Source of the DNA: Zeus faber
Lineage: Eukaryota; Chordata; Actinopteri; Zeiformes; Zeidae
Reading direction: 5' to 3'
Length of the DNA: 64,000 nucleotides
NCBI GenBank assembly: GCA_960531495.1
Contig: OY482847.1
Span: 11,831,469-11,895,468 of the forward strand
Part shown: positions 34,248 to 63,800 of the stretch, piece by piece
Layout of the letters: every line of letters starts with the position of its first letter
Numbering within the stretch: the first letter of the stretch is position 1
Notes under the pieces: model-generated
The model's database searches: none
Told to the model about the DNA's origin: nothing
What the model saw: only the letters and a program-made list of their open reading frames with translations
Translations under genes and position numbers: made by a program

Positions 34248-37200
34248 TACTGTTAGTCTGCCAACTGTAAAATTCAAAAAGAAGGCGCGCATCGGGTGGT
34301 GGAGTCAAGAACAGGCGGGATAAGAAGGGAGAGGCTATCATGAAGTTTGTATGATGTGTCTTCTGCGCATCATACATGGGACACTCTCCTGTCATTTGAC
34401 AAATCACACAATATGACAGTCAAGCGGCTGCGACTCCTATAGCCCGATAGACAGAAAACACAGATGGAAGAGACAGAGATGGACAGAAAACACAGAAACA
34501 TATGAAGCAGCATTACTTACAGTCACATGTTTTAACGCATGTACTTGGTATTAACTTCATCCGATGCACTGCATACTGTACGTATGGCTAAATGGAAAAT
34601 GACTGGGACCAGCAGACGACCAACCATTACCTTATTGGCAGCAATAACAAAAATGCAGATGTAAGGTGTGTAAAATTGTAATTGCACTTGTTAGCAATTG
34701 ATGATTGTTAAAATGAGAAAAATACAACACATAGTGTATATATTAGTACACACATATGCAAGTAACAGTAAAATGACAGACTTGAAATTTTTTCAAGTCT
34801 AACTTTTAAGTCTACTCAAAAGTAAGTACACGCACACAAGAAATGTCTTAATTACTGGGACGTGAGTCGTCTTAAGCAAGGTTTTTACATCCCCCCCTGC
34901 ATTCAATTGACAATTTTCATTAAATACAGTTTATTTACACAGTTTGTAGATAACCTAACTTATTGCCTACATGCATGTGTGCAATAAGGAAAACATGACA
35001 CAGAAAAAAGAGCCAACGAATGAAAGTTTGTTAGTTTGTGTTTTTGGGTCAAATGGAAGAAAAACTCAGTGCAGTGAATGAGTAATGCTCTGCTCTCCCT
35101 TGAGGGTGTGCTCCATCAATCTTCCCTGGATAAATAATGATGAGAGAAAAAAAAAAGGAAAAAAAAAAAAAAACATTGGTGTGAAGGACACAGGAAACTC
35201 AGGTCTGTTGGGTGTTTGTGGTAGACAGTTGGCCACATTGCTTCGCAACACAGATGGCAAGTTGATGTCCCTTCCCTGAAGGTCCTGTCAATGATGCATC
35301 GTCGTCTTGCAAATTAGGAACTATTAAATTATGTGTCAACCTCGCTGCCCTCTGTATTAGAATATATTACAGAATTCACTCAGAATTTTGAATTTCATAA
35401 GGAATATGTATCTGTCAGGACTTGCCAGGCAGTATTCTCCAGTGTAGCGAAGGATCTATGACTCTTGTACCTCTTGGTTATTTGCTGATAAATAATATAC
35501 GTAGTTCTAGTAGAATTTCAATTCAGAACATAGCTGCAAGCCAGCGGAGAGGGACGCCTTGGAGGGATGAAGTTCGAGTTGTCTTACTACAGGGGGCGGG
35601 TAGAAGTTTGGCCGACCCACTGTGAAGCAGTTGAACTGGAAGTACTGTTGTCGCTTAGGCATGAAGAAAGGAAATCACTGTGGGTGTGAAATTACAGCAG
35701 AGGTGAGGTGGAAAATTAGGCACGATTGAGATGCGTTAGATTGAGATATTTCTGTGACAAGAGTAGAAAACATTTATTCAAGAGGCTGCGGAGCCGACGT
35801 TGAGGGTTTTGGAGGAAAAGCTGGCTTGTACAGGGGAGATGGTACAAGATCAGAATACTTAAAGAGAGTTTACATCCTGCATCAAATAATTAGGTGCAGG
35901 AGCAACAGAATGTGTTATTAAACAAAGGTAGTATAAAAAAAAGCTTGTGGCACATTATTTATCAATGGATGAACACTATAATATAAGGCTGAGTATAAGG
36001 CTTGAGTTATACTTTAATAGTTAAATTAACTTCAAGTAAACTTCGATCACATTGGGCTTCCCAACTTAAATAATGGAAATATATTTACCATGAATGAAAG
36101 TGTCTAGCTGGAGTTTTCTTTATATGGGTATATTCCAGCATGTGTTGTTGAAATTGCATACAAAGCATGCCAGCCAGCTGCAGGCTGCTTAGTAGTTGAG
36201 ATGAGTGAAACATTTAACAAAAATGTATAGCCAAAGATGTGTTCCATCCTGTGCACTATTCTTCGTATATATCTGCATGAAGAAGGTAGTAGGTTATGTG
36301 CAGTTATGTAGCTGACTAACGGTTGGGGTATGGACTTATATCAGACAAGGAAGATATTCAAATGTTCCATATTCCATATTTCTTCCATATCCACAGTGGC
36401 GAAACAAGCCAACCGTGACAGTATTTGTCTTAGTCAGGAACCTTGACTATGTGGAATTGGCTTTTTGGGACAAACCCCAGAAGCCAATGTCAGCGACTTT
36501 AATTTTGTTTGTGTTCTTTATGCAAATTGTCAACATTTTCTGCTAATTAGCAGTTCTTTTCTTATGTTCTGTTTCTCTTCACAAAAGAGCCCACACACAC
36601 AATTACAGACCCGCTATCAATTAGAGACTACCTATTGTCTGAGGTCACAATGTACCTTCTGCAGTGTGCTGATGATGGCCACAGCCATATGCTGGAGGAA
36701 TTGGCGATATGCAAATGAGAGGTGAGGGTTCCAGAGGTCAAGGATAGATGAGGCATCTTGGCAGCTCCTCTGCAGTATGCATCAGTTCTTCCCCAAGACA
36801 GACCTCTGCTCTGGGTAAAATGGAGGGAAGCCCTGCTAGCAGTAAAGCAAGGCTCCAACCATCCAGGAAAATTCACCGGGATGTTTATTTTTTTCCTAAA
36901 TGGCTGAATAATATATATTTTTTATGATATTAGTCATAGTATATTCTTGTCTAAGTTGTATATACTTACATTTTGGCACGTCTCTCCATTTGGCCGTGGT
37001 CCAGCTCAGTACTCTACATGACATGTACATGCGTACATCCATACACAAAATTACATTCCCAGCTGAAGACTTTTCGTGTAATTTGAGAAAATCTGAGCTT
37101 ATTAGCTTTAGGCACCGTTATCACTCCTGGTTTAAGGATATGCATTGAAAGAACCAAAGATCCAAGCTAAAAGAGCCTAATATCTCCACCTCTCTCACAC

Positions 37201-38725
37201 TCTTTCTTGCTCATTGCTTTCTTTATTCCAATCTCTTTTCCCTTCTCTCTTACATCACACTCATTTTTTCCTGTCGTTCTCTCCTCTCCCTAGCTGAGCT
37301 AGGGCGCCATCGGAAAGACAATTACTTGACATTGACAAATAGAGCAACTCTGTCTGGACTGATAATGCCCTAGTTTAGGTGATGAGATATGTTGGCTCGT
37401 GACCAATAAAGAGTCTATAACTCGAATAAATCATTTGAGTTTCATGCCTGGTCTCTGCATTGGGATCTGAAGGGAATAACATTTGCTGCCATCTGGGTTT
37501 GAGGGTGCAGTGACTTACCTCAGAACCCAGGATCATTATAGTAATTCAAGTTTTCAAGGTTAACCACCAAAAGGAGGCACATTTCCAATTTAGAGAGCCA
37601 ACCCATTGTTCGATAACCAAGGAGGTCTAGTAGGTCTTCAGGATCATAGCTTGCACGCCCATGGGTGAAATATTTACTGAGACGGTAACGCAGTAAACCT
37701 TCCAAATGTTAATACTCATTAATTACAAATATGGCAATTTACGGAAGGACAGATTGTATTCTATACGCTTATGCTTTTGTCCGCATTAAAGAAACTGAGA
37801 CTTTTGTACAATATCTCACTAAATATATTTACATGACATACAATTCGCCATCAGTGCAATACATAGGAATGTTGCATATTTACCAAATGTTAGACTCTTT
37901 CCTTCATGATGAAAAATAAATCCGATGACAGAAGCTGATTTAACTAATGTGTGAAGTAACATGTGCAACTCTCATATTGGTTAACAGCTTCACAAGAAAT
38001 CAAAAAATAAAATCTTATAACCACCCTATCAACAATCATATATTTAGCATTGAAAAAGTAATAGATCACATGTACATATACTATATCTTCATATAGGTAA
38101 TGGGTTGCTTTTGTACAAACATTTTATATAACTTTGGCAGTTTCTTAGGAACAAAGTTATCGTAAAATATGAAACAACAATATCAAACTGTCAGCAATGT
38201 AATGTAAGCTTGCCTTCCAAAGCTCATGTTCACAGTGGTCATTCAGAAAGGCTGGAAGCTGATGGCCAAAGAGGAATGGAGAAAGCGACGGAAAGAAAGT
38301 AAAAAGAGAAAAAGTATAACACATTTCCATCCTTTCTGCTAAGACAGCTAGCACTGGAGGCTGTTATTGTTGTCATGGTTATAAAATTACAAACACCTAT
38401 GAAGGTTTACATAGCAGTCATCACCATTTGTTAAAAAAAATGATATTTTTCAGGTTGACTTAAAATACAAAGAGTTTGGAGGCCGGGGTGTAGGACCCCG
38501 CCCAGTGGTCACTGTGGAGTCATGGGAGAGTCATGGTCGAGAAACGGGACATGCACAACAGTGCCGTGTGAAGAAACGTCAGGGGCCAAAAACCAGGGTG
38601 CAAACGAAAGACTCTTTTAACGATCAAAACGCCACACGGTCAGAGAATGAGTTACACCGGACAAAATAATCGAGCAAATTTCAAACATACTAAGTTCACC
38701 ATAATTCATATACTTTTTTGTTTTG
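34248..38725. other. Gene-free sequence downstream of unc13c
   Basis: About 4.5 kb, mostly AT-rich, without a supported exon, RNA gene or element. Short open frames on both strands lack family features. Confidence 0.4.
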
Positions 38726-38743
38726 TTTATTTTTTTTTTTATT
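38726..38743 (-). terminator. Candidate poly(A) signals for unc13c (two AATAAA)
   Basis: On the minus strand AATAAA occurs at 38743-38738 and 38731-38726, about 500 bases after the unc13c stop and inside an A-rich run. Position and orientation suit a polyadenylation signal. AATAAA is frequent in AT-rich DNA, so this is only a candidate. Confidence 0.4.
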
Positions 38744-38940
38744 CTCTGGTTTGGCACTTGGAACAAATCTCTGTTCAAAAAGACAAGATGTTGTACAAAA
38801 AGTATTTTTATGTCTCGTTAACGTAACTCGTAGAATATAGTACTTAATAGTAAGCATACGGTAAGTAAACACTTGTACATACTGTAGTTTAAAATGAACA
38901 TTCCAACAGATGTTTTACGCACATGCACAAAAACAAACAC

Positions 38941-38942
<2 letters not shown>

Positions 38943-38978
<36 letters not shown>

Positions 38979-39173
38979 CGCTCTCTCTCTCTCTCTCTCG
39001 CTCTCTCTCTCCCTCTCTCGCTCTCTTTCTGTCTCAGATGGGAATCCTGCTCCTTCCTCCTTTTCTCTTTGGACAATCATTCTCTCCTACCGAGAGCCCG
39101 ACTCCACAGCTCCCTCTCTCTCTCTCTCTCTCTCCCTCTCCCCCTCCCTCTCTCTCCCCCTCTCTCGTTCTCT
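38943..39173. repeat. (CT)n/(GA)n tracts
   Basis: CT arrays at 38943-39033 and 39115-39173. They lie inside the probable unc13c 3' UTR, where the mRNA would read GA repeats. Confidence 0.93.
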
Positions 39174-39241
39174 CCCTTACAATTAAGACAACACAACTCT
39201 TTTGATACTGCATTTCGCCCCGCCCCGCCCCGCCCAACCCA

Positions 39242-55315
<16,074 letters not shown>

Positions 55316-56408
55316 TCACCACGTTAATGCAGCCTGAGCTCAGTATCTCTGGAGGGAGGATGCCTCAACGTGGAAGTGGGGGTTTGGGGGGGTTCGGGGG
55401 GTGGGGGGGGGGGGGGGGTGGACAAGAAGAACAAGCAACCTGCCATCTGTGTGGAGCGTCGCTCTGAATACAAATGGACGACTCAGTGCCGAGCTGCTGC
55501 GATGGCGGCAACCCAACGACGAGCCATGAGTCGCGGCGCCGCCGGCGGAGCAGCCAGCGAGCGGTCCCCGGAGAAGGATCTTTTCATTATTCTTTTTTTT
55601 TTAAAGGGGGGGGGGGGGGGGGTTAGAGGGGGTTTTGCAAAGGTTACTGCGTAGCCTGTGCCGTGGGTCGGCAGCCATGTTCTTGGGTGTAACACCGTGT
55701 GACACTGAAGTGTCTTCTCCTCCATGGAATACGGAAGCTCCCTGAACCGCCCCGTGTGTTGTATCTAAATAATCTCGATATTTAAGGCCGTGGAATTCCT
55801 GCATTTCAGTTTGTAAACTGCGAAAAGCCATGTTTATACTGACATAAAATAAAAAAGGAAAAGTATTTCATGTTTTCTCAATAGAGGTATTTTAACTTTT
55901 GGTGCTTTGGCTTGTCACAAGTGAGCCATGTGTCGGTTGAATTAACTAGAAAGCTCTCGTGTTGATGGGGGAGCATGGCCACCGCTGACATCACCACACG
56001 GTGACGATGGCTCGGCTCTGGTGATCCCTGAGTGGATTAGCGTTGGGTTTCTAAACCCTGTGCTGCTGACTTACAACCTCATCAACTCATGCCAATGTCA
56101 CCTCATCACATATTTATGAGATCCCCCACCTAAGCACCCTTAATAGCCCCTCAAATCAGCTCTGCAAACAAAATTATTATTCACAGCAGGTCCCTCGTCG
56201 CTGTATGCGTGATATGTGCGTCGTGGTTCCATAAGTATGCATGTGCATGAAATGGACAGGTGCATGTGCGTGACGTGTTTGTCTCAATGATCTTGGCAGC
56301 ATGACTGTGTTCATCTGGTTCATCTTGGATTCCAGGCAAACTGTGTGAGGCCTATTCATGCATTCAAGTGTATGTGGCAGCCTACGGACACACAAGCTTG
56401 GAAGCCTG

Positions 56409-56475
56409 TGTGTGTGTGTGTGTGTGTGGGTGCGTGCGTGCGTGCGTGTGTGTGTAGTGCGTGTGTAGTGTGTGT
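56409..56475. repeat. Imperfect (GT)n/(GC GT)n microsatellite
   Basis: GT with GCGT and AGTGC interruptions. Confidence 0.88.
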
Positions 56476-57078
56476 GTACTGTTTGTGTGTGCTGGTGTGC
56501 CTGTCTATGTGTGTAATGGCCATTTCACATCAAGAATAAACACAGCGTCTCAAATATGCGGAGGAAAAATCAGCTGCAGCACAAATTTATATTCATATTT
56601 AGATTCTCGTGTGCATCACAGGGTTTTACAGCCCATCGGGTAGCGCCATACATGGGATACAAAGGGAGTATCGCGTTGAATGTGCATGGCTTAATTCAGT
56701 GACACATTATTATTATTTTTTTTTCATTGCAAAAAATCACGCTTGATGTAAAATGACCGTAAGACGTGTCTTGCATGAGCGGCTGCGTGTGTGTGACCGC
56801 TGACTGTCGGCCTGCTTGTGAATTGTGCTTGCCATGTGCACATGTCCAAATATTGATGTCGCCAGGGAGAAGGAGGCAAACTGCTAAAATTCAGTGTCTG
56901 AGATGGATGTGTGAAGCCTGGCGCTGCTCTGCATGCATGACAGATCATCAAATTAGGCCCGATAAGCCTTAGAAACGGTGGCACTCATCTCACATAGTTT
57001 AATGGCGGACGGCTCGGCCGGGAAAGTGCAAACCAAACCATTTATTGACTCTATTATAATGCAGTCACACTGCTGTCT

Positions 57079-57202
<124 letters not shown>

Positions 57203-59608
57203 TTGTGTGTGCAGTAATGTGCATACTGCTCTCATCGCTATTGATCATTGTTACATATTTTTTGTCACAGCGAATTGTCCGTGCAGGTTGGAGGTGTTGT
57301 TTCGTTTTTTACTTAATGAGGCATTGCTTCAGGTGTCTGTCTCATCAGCCGTATTGGCCCCAGGACTTATTTTATTCCAAATCTTTAAATCTGCCTCCGT
57401 CATAAATTAGGATTCCCCCGATTGGCCAAGAGCGCTCTTCACGCCCTAGGAATCCTTGGAAAATACATTTGAATTCCTTAAATCAGTTCGGCTGAGATCG
57501 CAGTCTCATCCACAGAGATGAAAAGTCAATACCGATTCCATTTCATACCCGATGCTGCAGTTTCATGTATATGTGGGGAGTACGCAGCTCTCAGGGAGAC
57601 CTTGGTTCGATGGCATCTCTGGTGGTGCTGGGCGATAAAATGATAATTATCGCAATATTTTTTTCATCGACATCGGAATAAAATTAGTGAGATCATTTTG
57701 ATGATGTCTTGCGCAGATTTGTTCATTTATTGACGCAACAAAATGCCAATCATTTGGAGGATCTATTGCCAATGATTCACCTCTTGCCAATCACGCTTGT
57801 TGCCATAGGGTAGGGTGGTAGGTTAAACTTGTGAACACACCAGCAGCGGCGACAGAGCGGGGGCGCCCAAAATACATCGATAGTTTGGATTATTTTTTGG
57901 AATATTTAAGTTCCGACCAACAGCAGATGGTTACTATCATTGTGTAAAATATATGGACGAGACGTCCCAACAAAGACGGGCAACACCACAAACCTTATTA
58001 TTTGTTGAGATTTAGGCTGACTTGCTATATTTATTTTGCTTTTGATTTTATCTGAAAAATGTATTTAAATGTTAAATTATTTAAAAAATGAAAAAGTGTT
58101 AAATTAAAGCAGCTGCACTTGTTACTTCTTGTTCACCTCTCACTTACATTACGAGTGCTGTGCAATGTTCATTTTATGAAAATAATGTTTAACATTTTAT
58201 TTTCAGATTTTTTCCCCCCTACATTTCTTTATTTGTTTTGTTTAAAAAAAAGCTTAAATGCTGTTGGAAAAGTTTGTTTGAACATTTTTTATTTTAAGAC
58301 TAGTGTTTATTTTGGACAATTTAATTCCACCAATAAACATGTCTTTAAAATCCATCAGGGCATACTGTCTTCTTTATAGAAACTTGTTGTGTTGCAACTT
58401 ATGTATTACGCAGCCAAGGTCTTCTTGTCCCTGTAGCACGTCATGACCCTCTGCAGTGGTGTGACCTAGAGGTTTTTCTTGTTGTCTTTAGTCATATGCT
58501 GACAAGTTTTCCTAATGATGTGAATATATGCGGCGGCAATGCAGCCCCTTAGAGCCGTGCAGCACCTGACTCCTCAGCGCCGCTCGCTCTGGACACCAAC
58601 TGATACTGACGTGCACAGTCCAGCTATAACAAACCGTGCTCTGGCTCTCAGCTTATCGCACCCGCTCGTCTGTTTCAACAGTATCTACTCACAGGAAGGT
58701 TGTTATTGTAAAAAAACTAATCATCCGAAATGAGTGCCAGTGCCAAGTGAATAGAGGCTGTGTTGACTTTTGTCTCTAAATGTGCAAAAGGCATATTACC
58801 TAACAGGCTGAAACCCAACATATTCCTTGATGTCAAACTGAGGACATCTGCTAATGGAAGGTTCGTAAATGCAGACATTGTGATTATTGGTAATCTCTGT
58901 AACTGGTAATGCAATGATAACAGCTCTCGGTAATTACATTGGTTCTCTGGGAGCTAATTGCAACTAGGATCCCAGTCTGTACTGGCTACGATCTGATGAT
59001 GGACCTGATAGAAGAAAAGGCTTTATCACCAAGACACCTCGGCTGTATAATTCACATCTGAGACGATAACATTCAAATGTGTGAATATAAATGATATTCT
59101 TAAATTTCCAATAGCACTTCAGGTTCATTATTAGAATTTTTTTCTGGACTTCTATCAGAGTCTAATGAGTTTCGGTGTCATCACTTCTCCCGCTAAGCAG
59201 GGAAGACAAGGGCGATATTCGGTAAGCCATCACTTGGCCCTCCCTGCAGAGAGGAGGAGGGGGAGGAGGAGGCGGCAGCGGCGGCGGCAGGGCCTTAGCC
59301 GTCCGCCACAGCTGTGAGATTTTGTATGCATTAGAGAAGCTCATCAGACCAGCCAGATAATGTAAAAATAAAATCCAATCGGAAGCACTTTGCGGCTGCA
59401 GATGGAAATGGTTGGAGATGATCAAAACCGAAGCCTGGAACGTGGGGGAACCGCTGACTCTGGGCAGCAGAGGTTGACAAAAGTGGAATAAAACTATAGA
59501 CATCCCAGTGCTATATTAGCCATGAAGGTGGAGAGGAGGTGGTAGAGGGAAAACCGAGGCAAACTTAAAATAAATATGGGATTGAGTAGGTCGAGGCACA
59601 AGGCACCC

Positions 59609-59625
59609 CCCACCACCACCACCAC

Positions 59626-59674
<49 letters not shown>
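59609..59674. repeat. (CCA)n(CAG)n trinucleotide repeat
   Basis: About six CCA units run straight into 15 uninterrupted CAG units. In one minus frame this reads as a Gly run and an Ala run; no flanking protein family was recognised. Confidence 0.95.
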
Positions 59675-59675
<1 letters not shown>

Positions 59676-60193
59676 CTGGGGATGGTGTGCTCTAGCAGCC
59701 TGTCCAGAGGGATGATTGGGAGCTCTTGACTCCGTATGGTCTGTGGCACATGCTGCCCAAGGGCTGGTGAGGAGGAGGAGGAGGGCGGGGGGAGGGGGTG
59801 AGGAGCATAAGAGCTGTGACGTGGGGCGGGGAGGGTGTGGAGGGGGCGTGCTTTTTTTTTTTTTCTAGTTGATTATTTTTTTTTTGTTCATTCGGTTAAT
59901 GGTAGGAGAGTAATGTTCAAGAGTCCTATTGCACACACCTTACAGAAGGACACAACCCCCTCCTCCTGGAGACACAGAGAGACGGCACAGGAGGGGAAAC
60001 AGGGAGACAGAACACACACAACCACAGGAGACAAAACGCAAGGCAACACAAGTGTTAGATACTGGAAAGAAACATGCGTGTGAAAGTGCCGAGGACACTG
60101 GGTAGAAACTGGGAAAAAGAACACCGCACAGTTGTCAAATTTAACACATTCATGGACATTATCTCATAATGTTTGCAAAATATGTCACTGGAA

Positions 60194-60300
60194 CAGGGCT
60201 CAACAATAATGGTTGCCCAGTTGCCCAGGGCAACCATACTTCCACCCCTGTCGACGGTCTCACGCGGCCTGGTTGCCCTGTTGTCAACTACTTTTCATAT
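60194..60300 (+). mobile_element. Possible hAT-like element end
   Basis: CAGGGCTCAACAATAATGGT followed by TGCCCAGTTGCCC resembles the CAGGGCTCGACA.TAA terminal repeats of vertebrate hAT elements. The opposite end was not located and may have been lost or displaced by the LTR element at 60505. Confidence 0.4.
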
Positions 60301-60504
60301 GAAAGAAAAAAAAACAATAAGCGCAGTATAGTGTGAATAAGAAAAATAAGTGCTGAACGCCATCTGTTTGGACACTGAAAATCGAATGAGCTTGCTTAAC
60401 ACTGTTTAAGCAAGTTAACAGGACAAACTGTACAAGATGTTGATGATTGCAAACAAGCTGGTAAAAAAAACATCTTTAATATCACCCAAAACCTTCATAT
60501 ATAT

Positions 60505-60810
60505 TGTAGCGTGGAATAGAGTGGGGCGGAGATTTCCCAGCATGCTTTGTTTGTGTGTTTTGGGGTTGTCGGGGAAGGGGATTGTTTTATGTAATTTTAA
60601 TTGTTATGCTGTTGTTAGTGTTAGTTAGCCATGTTACATGTGTTATGATAGATTGTTATTACTTTTATGTGTTAAGATTGTTAAACCAGGAGTGCGAGTG
60701 TGTGTACCATTAGTGACCTGCCTGCCGTGATGACAGGATAAATATCGCTTTTGGTCGGGAAATCAAATCTCCTGCCTCTTGCTTGCTCGAGGAAACCTTA
60801 GCATGCTACA
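60505..60810 (+). repeat. 5' LTR of the Ty3/Gypsy element
   Basis: 306 bp from TGTAGC to GCTACA, so the ends form a 6-bp inverted repeat with the standard TG...CA termini. The boundary is fixed by the adjacent primer-binding site. Confidence 0.85.
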
Positions 60811-60832
60811 TTGTGTTAGAAGTGGGGTTCGA
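60811..60832 (+). promoter_or_regulatory. Primer-binding site, tRNA-Leu type
   Basis: TTGTGTTAGAAGTGGGGTTC directly after the LTR matches the complement of a tRNA-Leu 3' end (TGGTGTCAGAAGTGGGATTC) except at three positions. Confidence 0.7.
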
Positions 60833-63800
60833 GATGGAAGCTTTGCTAGAAGAGGTCGAAGACCTCACCCTGCGCCTGCAAAACATCGAAGGTGCTCGGC
60901 TGAAGAAGAGACATCAACCGCCGGCAACAGAACCACGCGCCGAAGAAACGCCGGGAAGCTTGCCGGATGGGGCAAGCGAGGCTGAGAGATCTCTGCCGGA
61001 GAAGCCAGTGCAGAACGAGTGACTAGCCAGCCAGCGATGGGGCCAGCGATCCTCGCCTGATGGTGCGAGATTTCCGCCGGAGCAGCCAGCAAGCAGAGAA
61101 CCAGCGACTCGCCAGCGCCGGCCCGCTCACCTAGCGGCCGGCAACAACGCCCCTCTCGATGCATCATCACCCCGCCCACGAGTGCCGCAAGAGAGCACCA
61201 GACAGGGAGCCACAAAGCCACCTCGCTACAACAGAGGGACGTCGCCGGAGACCTACCTCATCCAGGTGCAGCTGATGGCACAGTTTAATATTGGACTGCC
61301 AAAGAAACCGCAGTGCAGGTCGCCCTCTGGAAGGAAAAGCCCTACACCGACCTCCAGCCACAAGAACGACTGGACTGGCGGACCGCCGAGAGAGTGCTAC
61401 AGCATCTGGCCGGCGCATCTACGCCGACGACGCACGGGACAAGCTGGTCAACCGTCAGAGAAAAGAGAGAGAGAGCCTGGGCGCCTACATCGCGGACCTC
61501 CGTCTGTATGTGCGACACAGCTACCCAACGCTTGATGGCGTGGCGCAGGAAGAGCTCGTGCTTCAAGCTTTCCTTTCGGGGGCTCCGCCCAGAGCGGCTC
61601 AGGGCTGAGCGCATGCTGGTTACGAGTGATCTTTTCCCCAGCACGGAGCATCGAGTGCGCCAAGCAGACAGTGTGGAAAGCGACAATGACGAGGCAGTCT
61701 GCACGGTCAACAGTGCACCCTCGCAACAATGACTTCGGCGGGGAAACGAGAGGACTGCCAGGCGGCATCGCCAGCAGAGGTGTAGCAAAAAGCACTGCCC
61801 AGTAGACCTGTTGCACCACCCTCAAGAGAAAGGGCTCCGCTGCCTCAACCGCCGTCGATCGAGACCCTGCGAGCCATCGAAGATCTGTACCACAGTCGCT
61901 GCGAAGGACTGGATGCAGGCCAGAGAGGTCAGCTGAAAGAGTTGCTGGACCTGTCTGTTGACATTTTTGCGGCCAGAGACAAGTACTGCACGCACACCAA
62001 GAAACACACGCCCCATCCGCCTCCGCCCTTGTCGCCTGCCATTCGCCAAGCAGGCTGCAGTGGAGCAGAAGATCAAAGAGATGGTGGAAGCTGGCATCAT
62101 CGAACCCTCTACGAGCCCCTGGGCGGCGCCGGTGGTCCTGGTTGGGAAAAAGGACAGCACGTGGCGGTTCTGCGTGGACTACTGCCTGCTCAACGAGGTC
62201 ACCCGCAAAGACTCTTACCCGCTACCTCGAGTTGATGATGCCCTCGATTGCATAGCTGGTTCCCACTGGTTCAGCTCCCTCGACCTGCGCAGCGGCTACT
62301 GGCAGGTGGAACTGGCGCCAGAGGCACGCCCAAAGACCACCTTTTCCATTGGCCATGGACTGTGGCAATTCAAAGTAATGCCATTCAGTCTTTGCAACGC
62401 TCCAGCCACCTTCAAGCGCCTGATAGAGCGGGACCTGGCTGGCATCCCCCGGGACCACTGTGTCATTTATCTGGATGACCTCCTCGCCCATGCTGCAGAC
62501 TTCGAAAGTGCGCTGACCAATCTGAGGGATGTCTTCCAAGCCATCCGCCAGGCTGGGCTCCGACTTCATCCAAAGAAGTGCCAGCTGTTTCGACAGAAGA
62601 CGTGGTTCCTGGGCCATGCCGTCAGTGGGGTTGGTGTTTTGACCGACCCAGCAAAGGTAGCGGTGGTGAAAGACTGGCCTGTTCCTCGCAATGTGAAAGT
62701 GCTGCGAAGTTTCCTGGGGCTGGCTTCCTACTACCGACGGTTCGTGAAAGACTTTGCCAACATTGCCAGCCCCCTACACCAGCTGACACAGAAGGGCCAG
62801 GCGTTCCAGTGGGGGGAGGACTGTGCCTTCACAAAGCGACGTGGGTCTCCGAGCAGTGCTGTCCCAGGAAGGTGAACGAGGTGAACAGGTCATCGCCTAC
62901 TTCAACTACTGTGTCACCCGTCGGGAGCTGCTGGCCGTCATCCAGGGCCTCCGCCATTTCTGTCCAAACCTCTACGGGCAGATGTTCCTTCTGCGCACCG
63001 AGCAAGCATCCCTAACCTGGCTCCTCAACTTCAAAGAACCAGAGGGACAGCTGGCCCGGTGGCTAGAGACACTAGAGGACTACAACTTTGTGATCCAACA
63101 CGAGCAGAGCCAAGACCCTGTCCTCTCCCAGGTTCAAGAGTGGGTGAGGGCAGGCCACCAACCAGACTGGCCAGCGGTCTCAGCACTGGACCCGGTCAGC
63201 TACGTTCCAGAGTACTCCAGCCCGTCCATGGCTCCGCGGGGGTTGATCACTTCGGGGTCACAAAGACGCTTCATCGCCTCCAGTCCCGCTTCTACTGGCC
63301 AGGGTGTCGCCAAGACGTGGAACTCCATGTCCACCGGTGTAACACCGGCACCGCTCAGAAAGGGCCGATTCGACGTTCTCACGCCCCTCTACAGCAGTAC
63401 CAAGTGGGGGCTCCCATGGAGCGGGTGGCCGTGGACATCCTGGGCCCCTTTCCGGCCACAGAATGGGGCAACCGCTACATCCTAGTAGCCATGGACTACT
63501 TTACCAAATTGCCCGAAGCCTAAGCTGTTCCTGACCAGAGTGCCGCCACCACCGCCGCATGCCTGGTGGACGAGATGTTCTGTCGGTTTGGGGTGCCGGA
63601 GGAGCTGCACAGCGACCAGGGTCGGAACGTCAAAGCTCAGGTGTTTGCAGAGGTCTGCCGCCGGCTGGGCGTTAAAAAGACCCGGACTACGCCGCTGCAC
63701 CCACAGAGTGACGGATTGGTTGAACGTTTCACCAGAGGTGGCCGGGGAGCAGGGCATGGACTATTTTCCCCACCTTCGGGAGCGGCTCCGGGCAGTGCAT

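Larger units (their letters stand above)
38726..39241 (-). other. Probable unc13c 3' UTR
   Basis: The sequence follows the stop codon on the minus strand. It begins with a short GGGGC repeat (39218-39233), then two GA-rich tracts (39173-39115 and 39033-38943), and ends near two closely spaced AATAAA signals. The limits are inferred; no transcript evidence is available and other poly(A) sites may be used. Confidence 0.45.

Noticed and set aside
59162-59503. 113-codon minus frame considered as an upstream unc13c exon
   Set aside because: No Munc13 motif is present, and part of it is a Pro run from a GGAGGC-rich tract.
59516-59749. Poly-Ala/poly-Gly frame that might be a transcription factor exon
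   Set aside because: Outside the trinucleotide repeat no domain is recognised, so a coding call is not supported; it is kept only as a finding.
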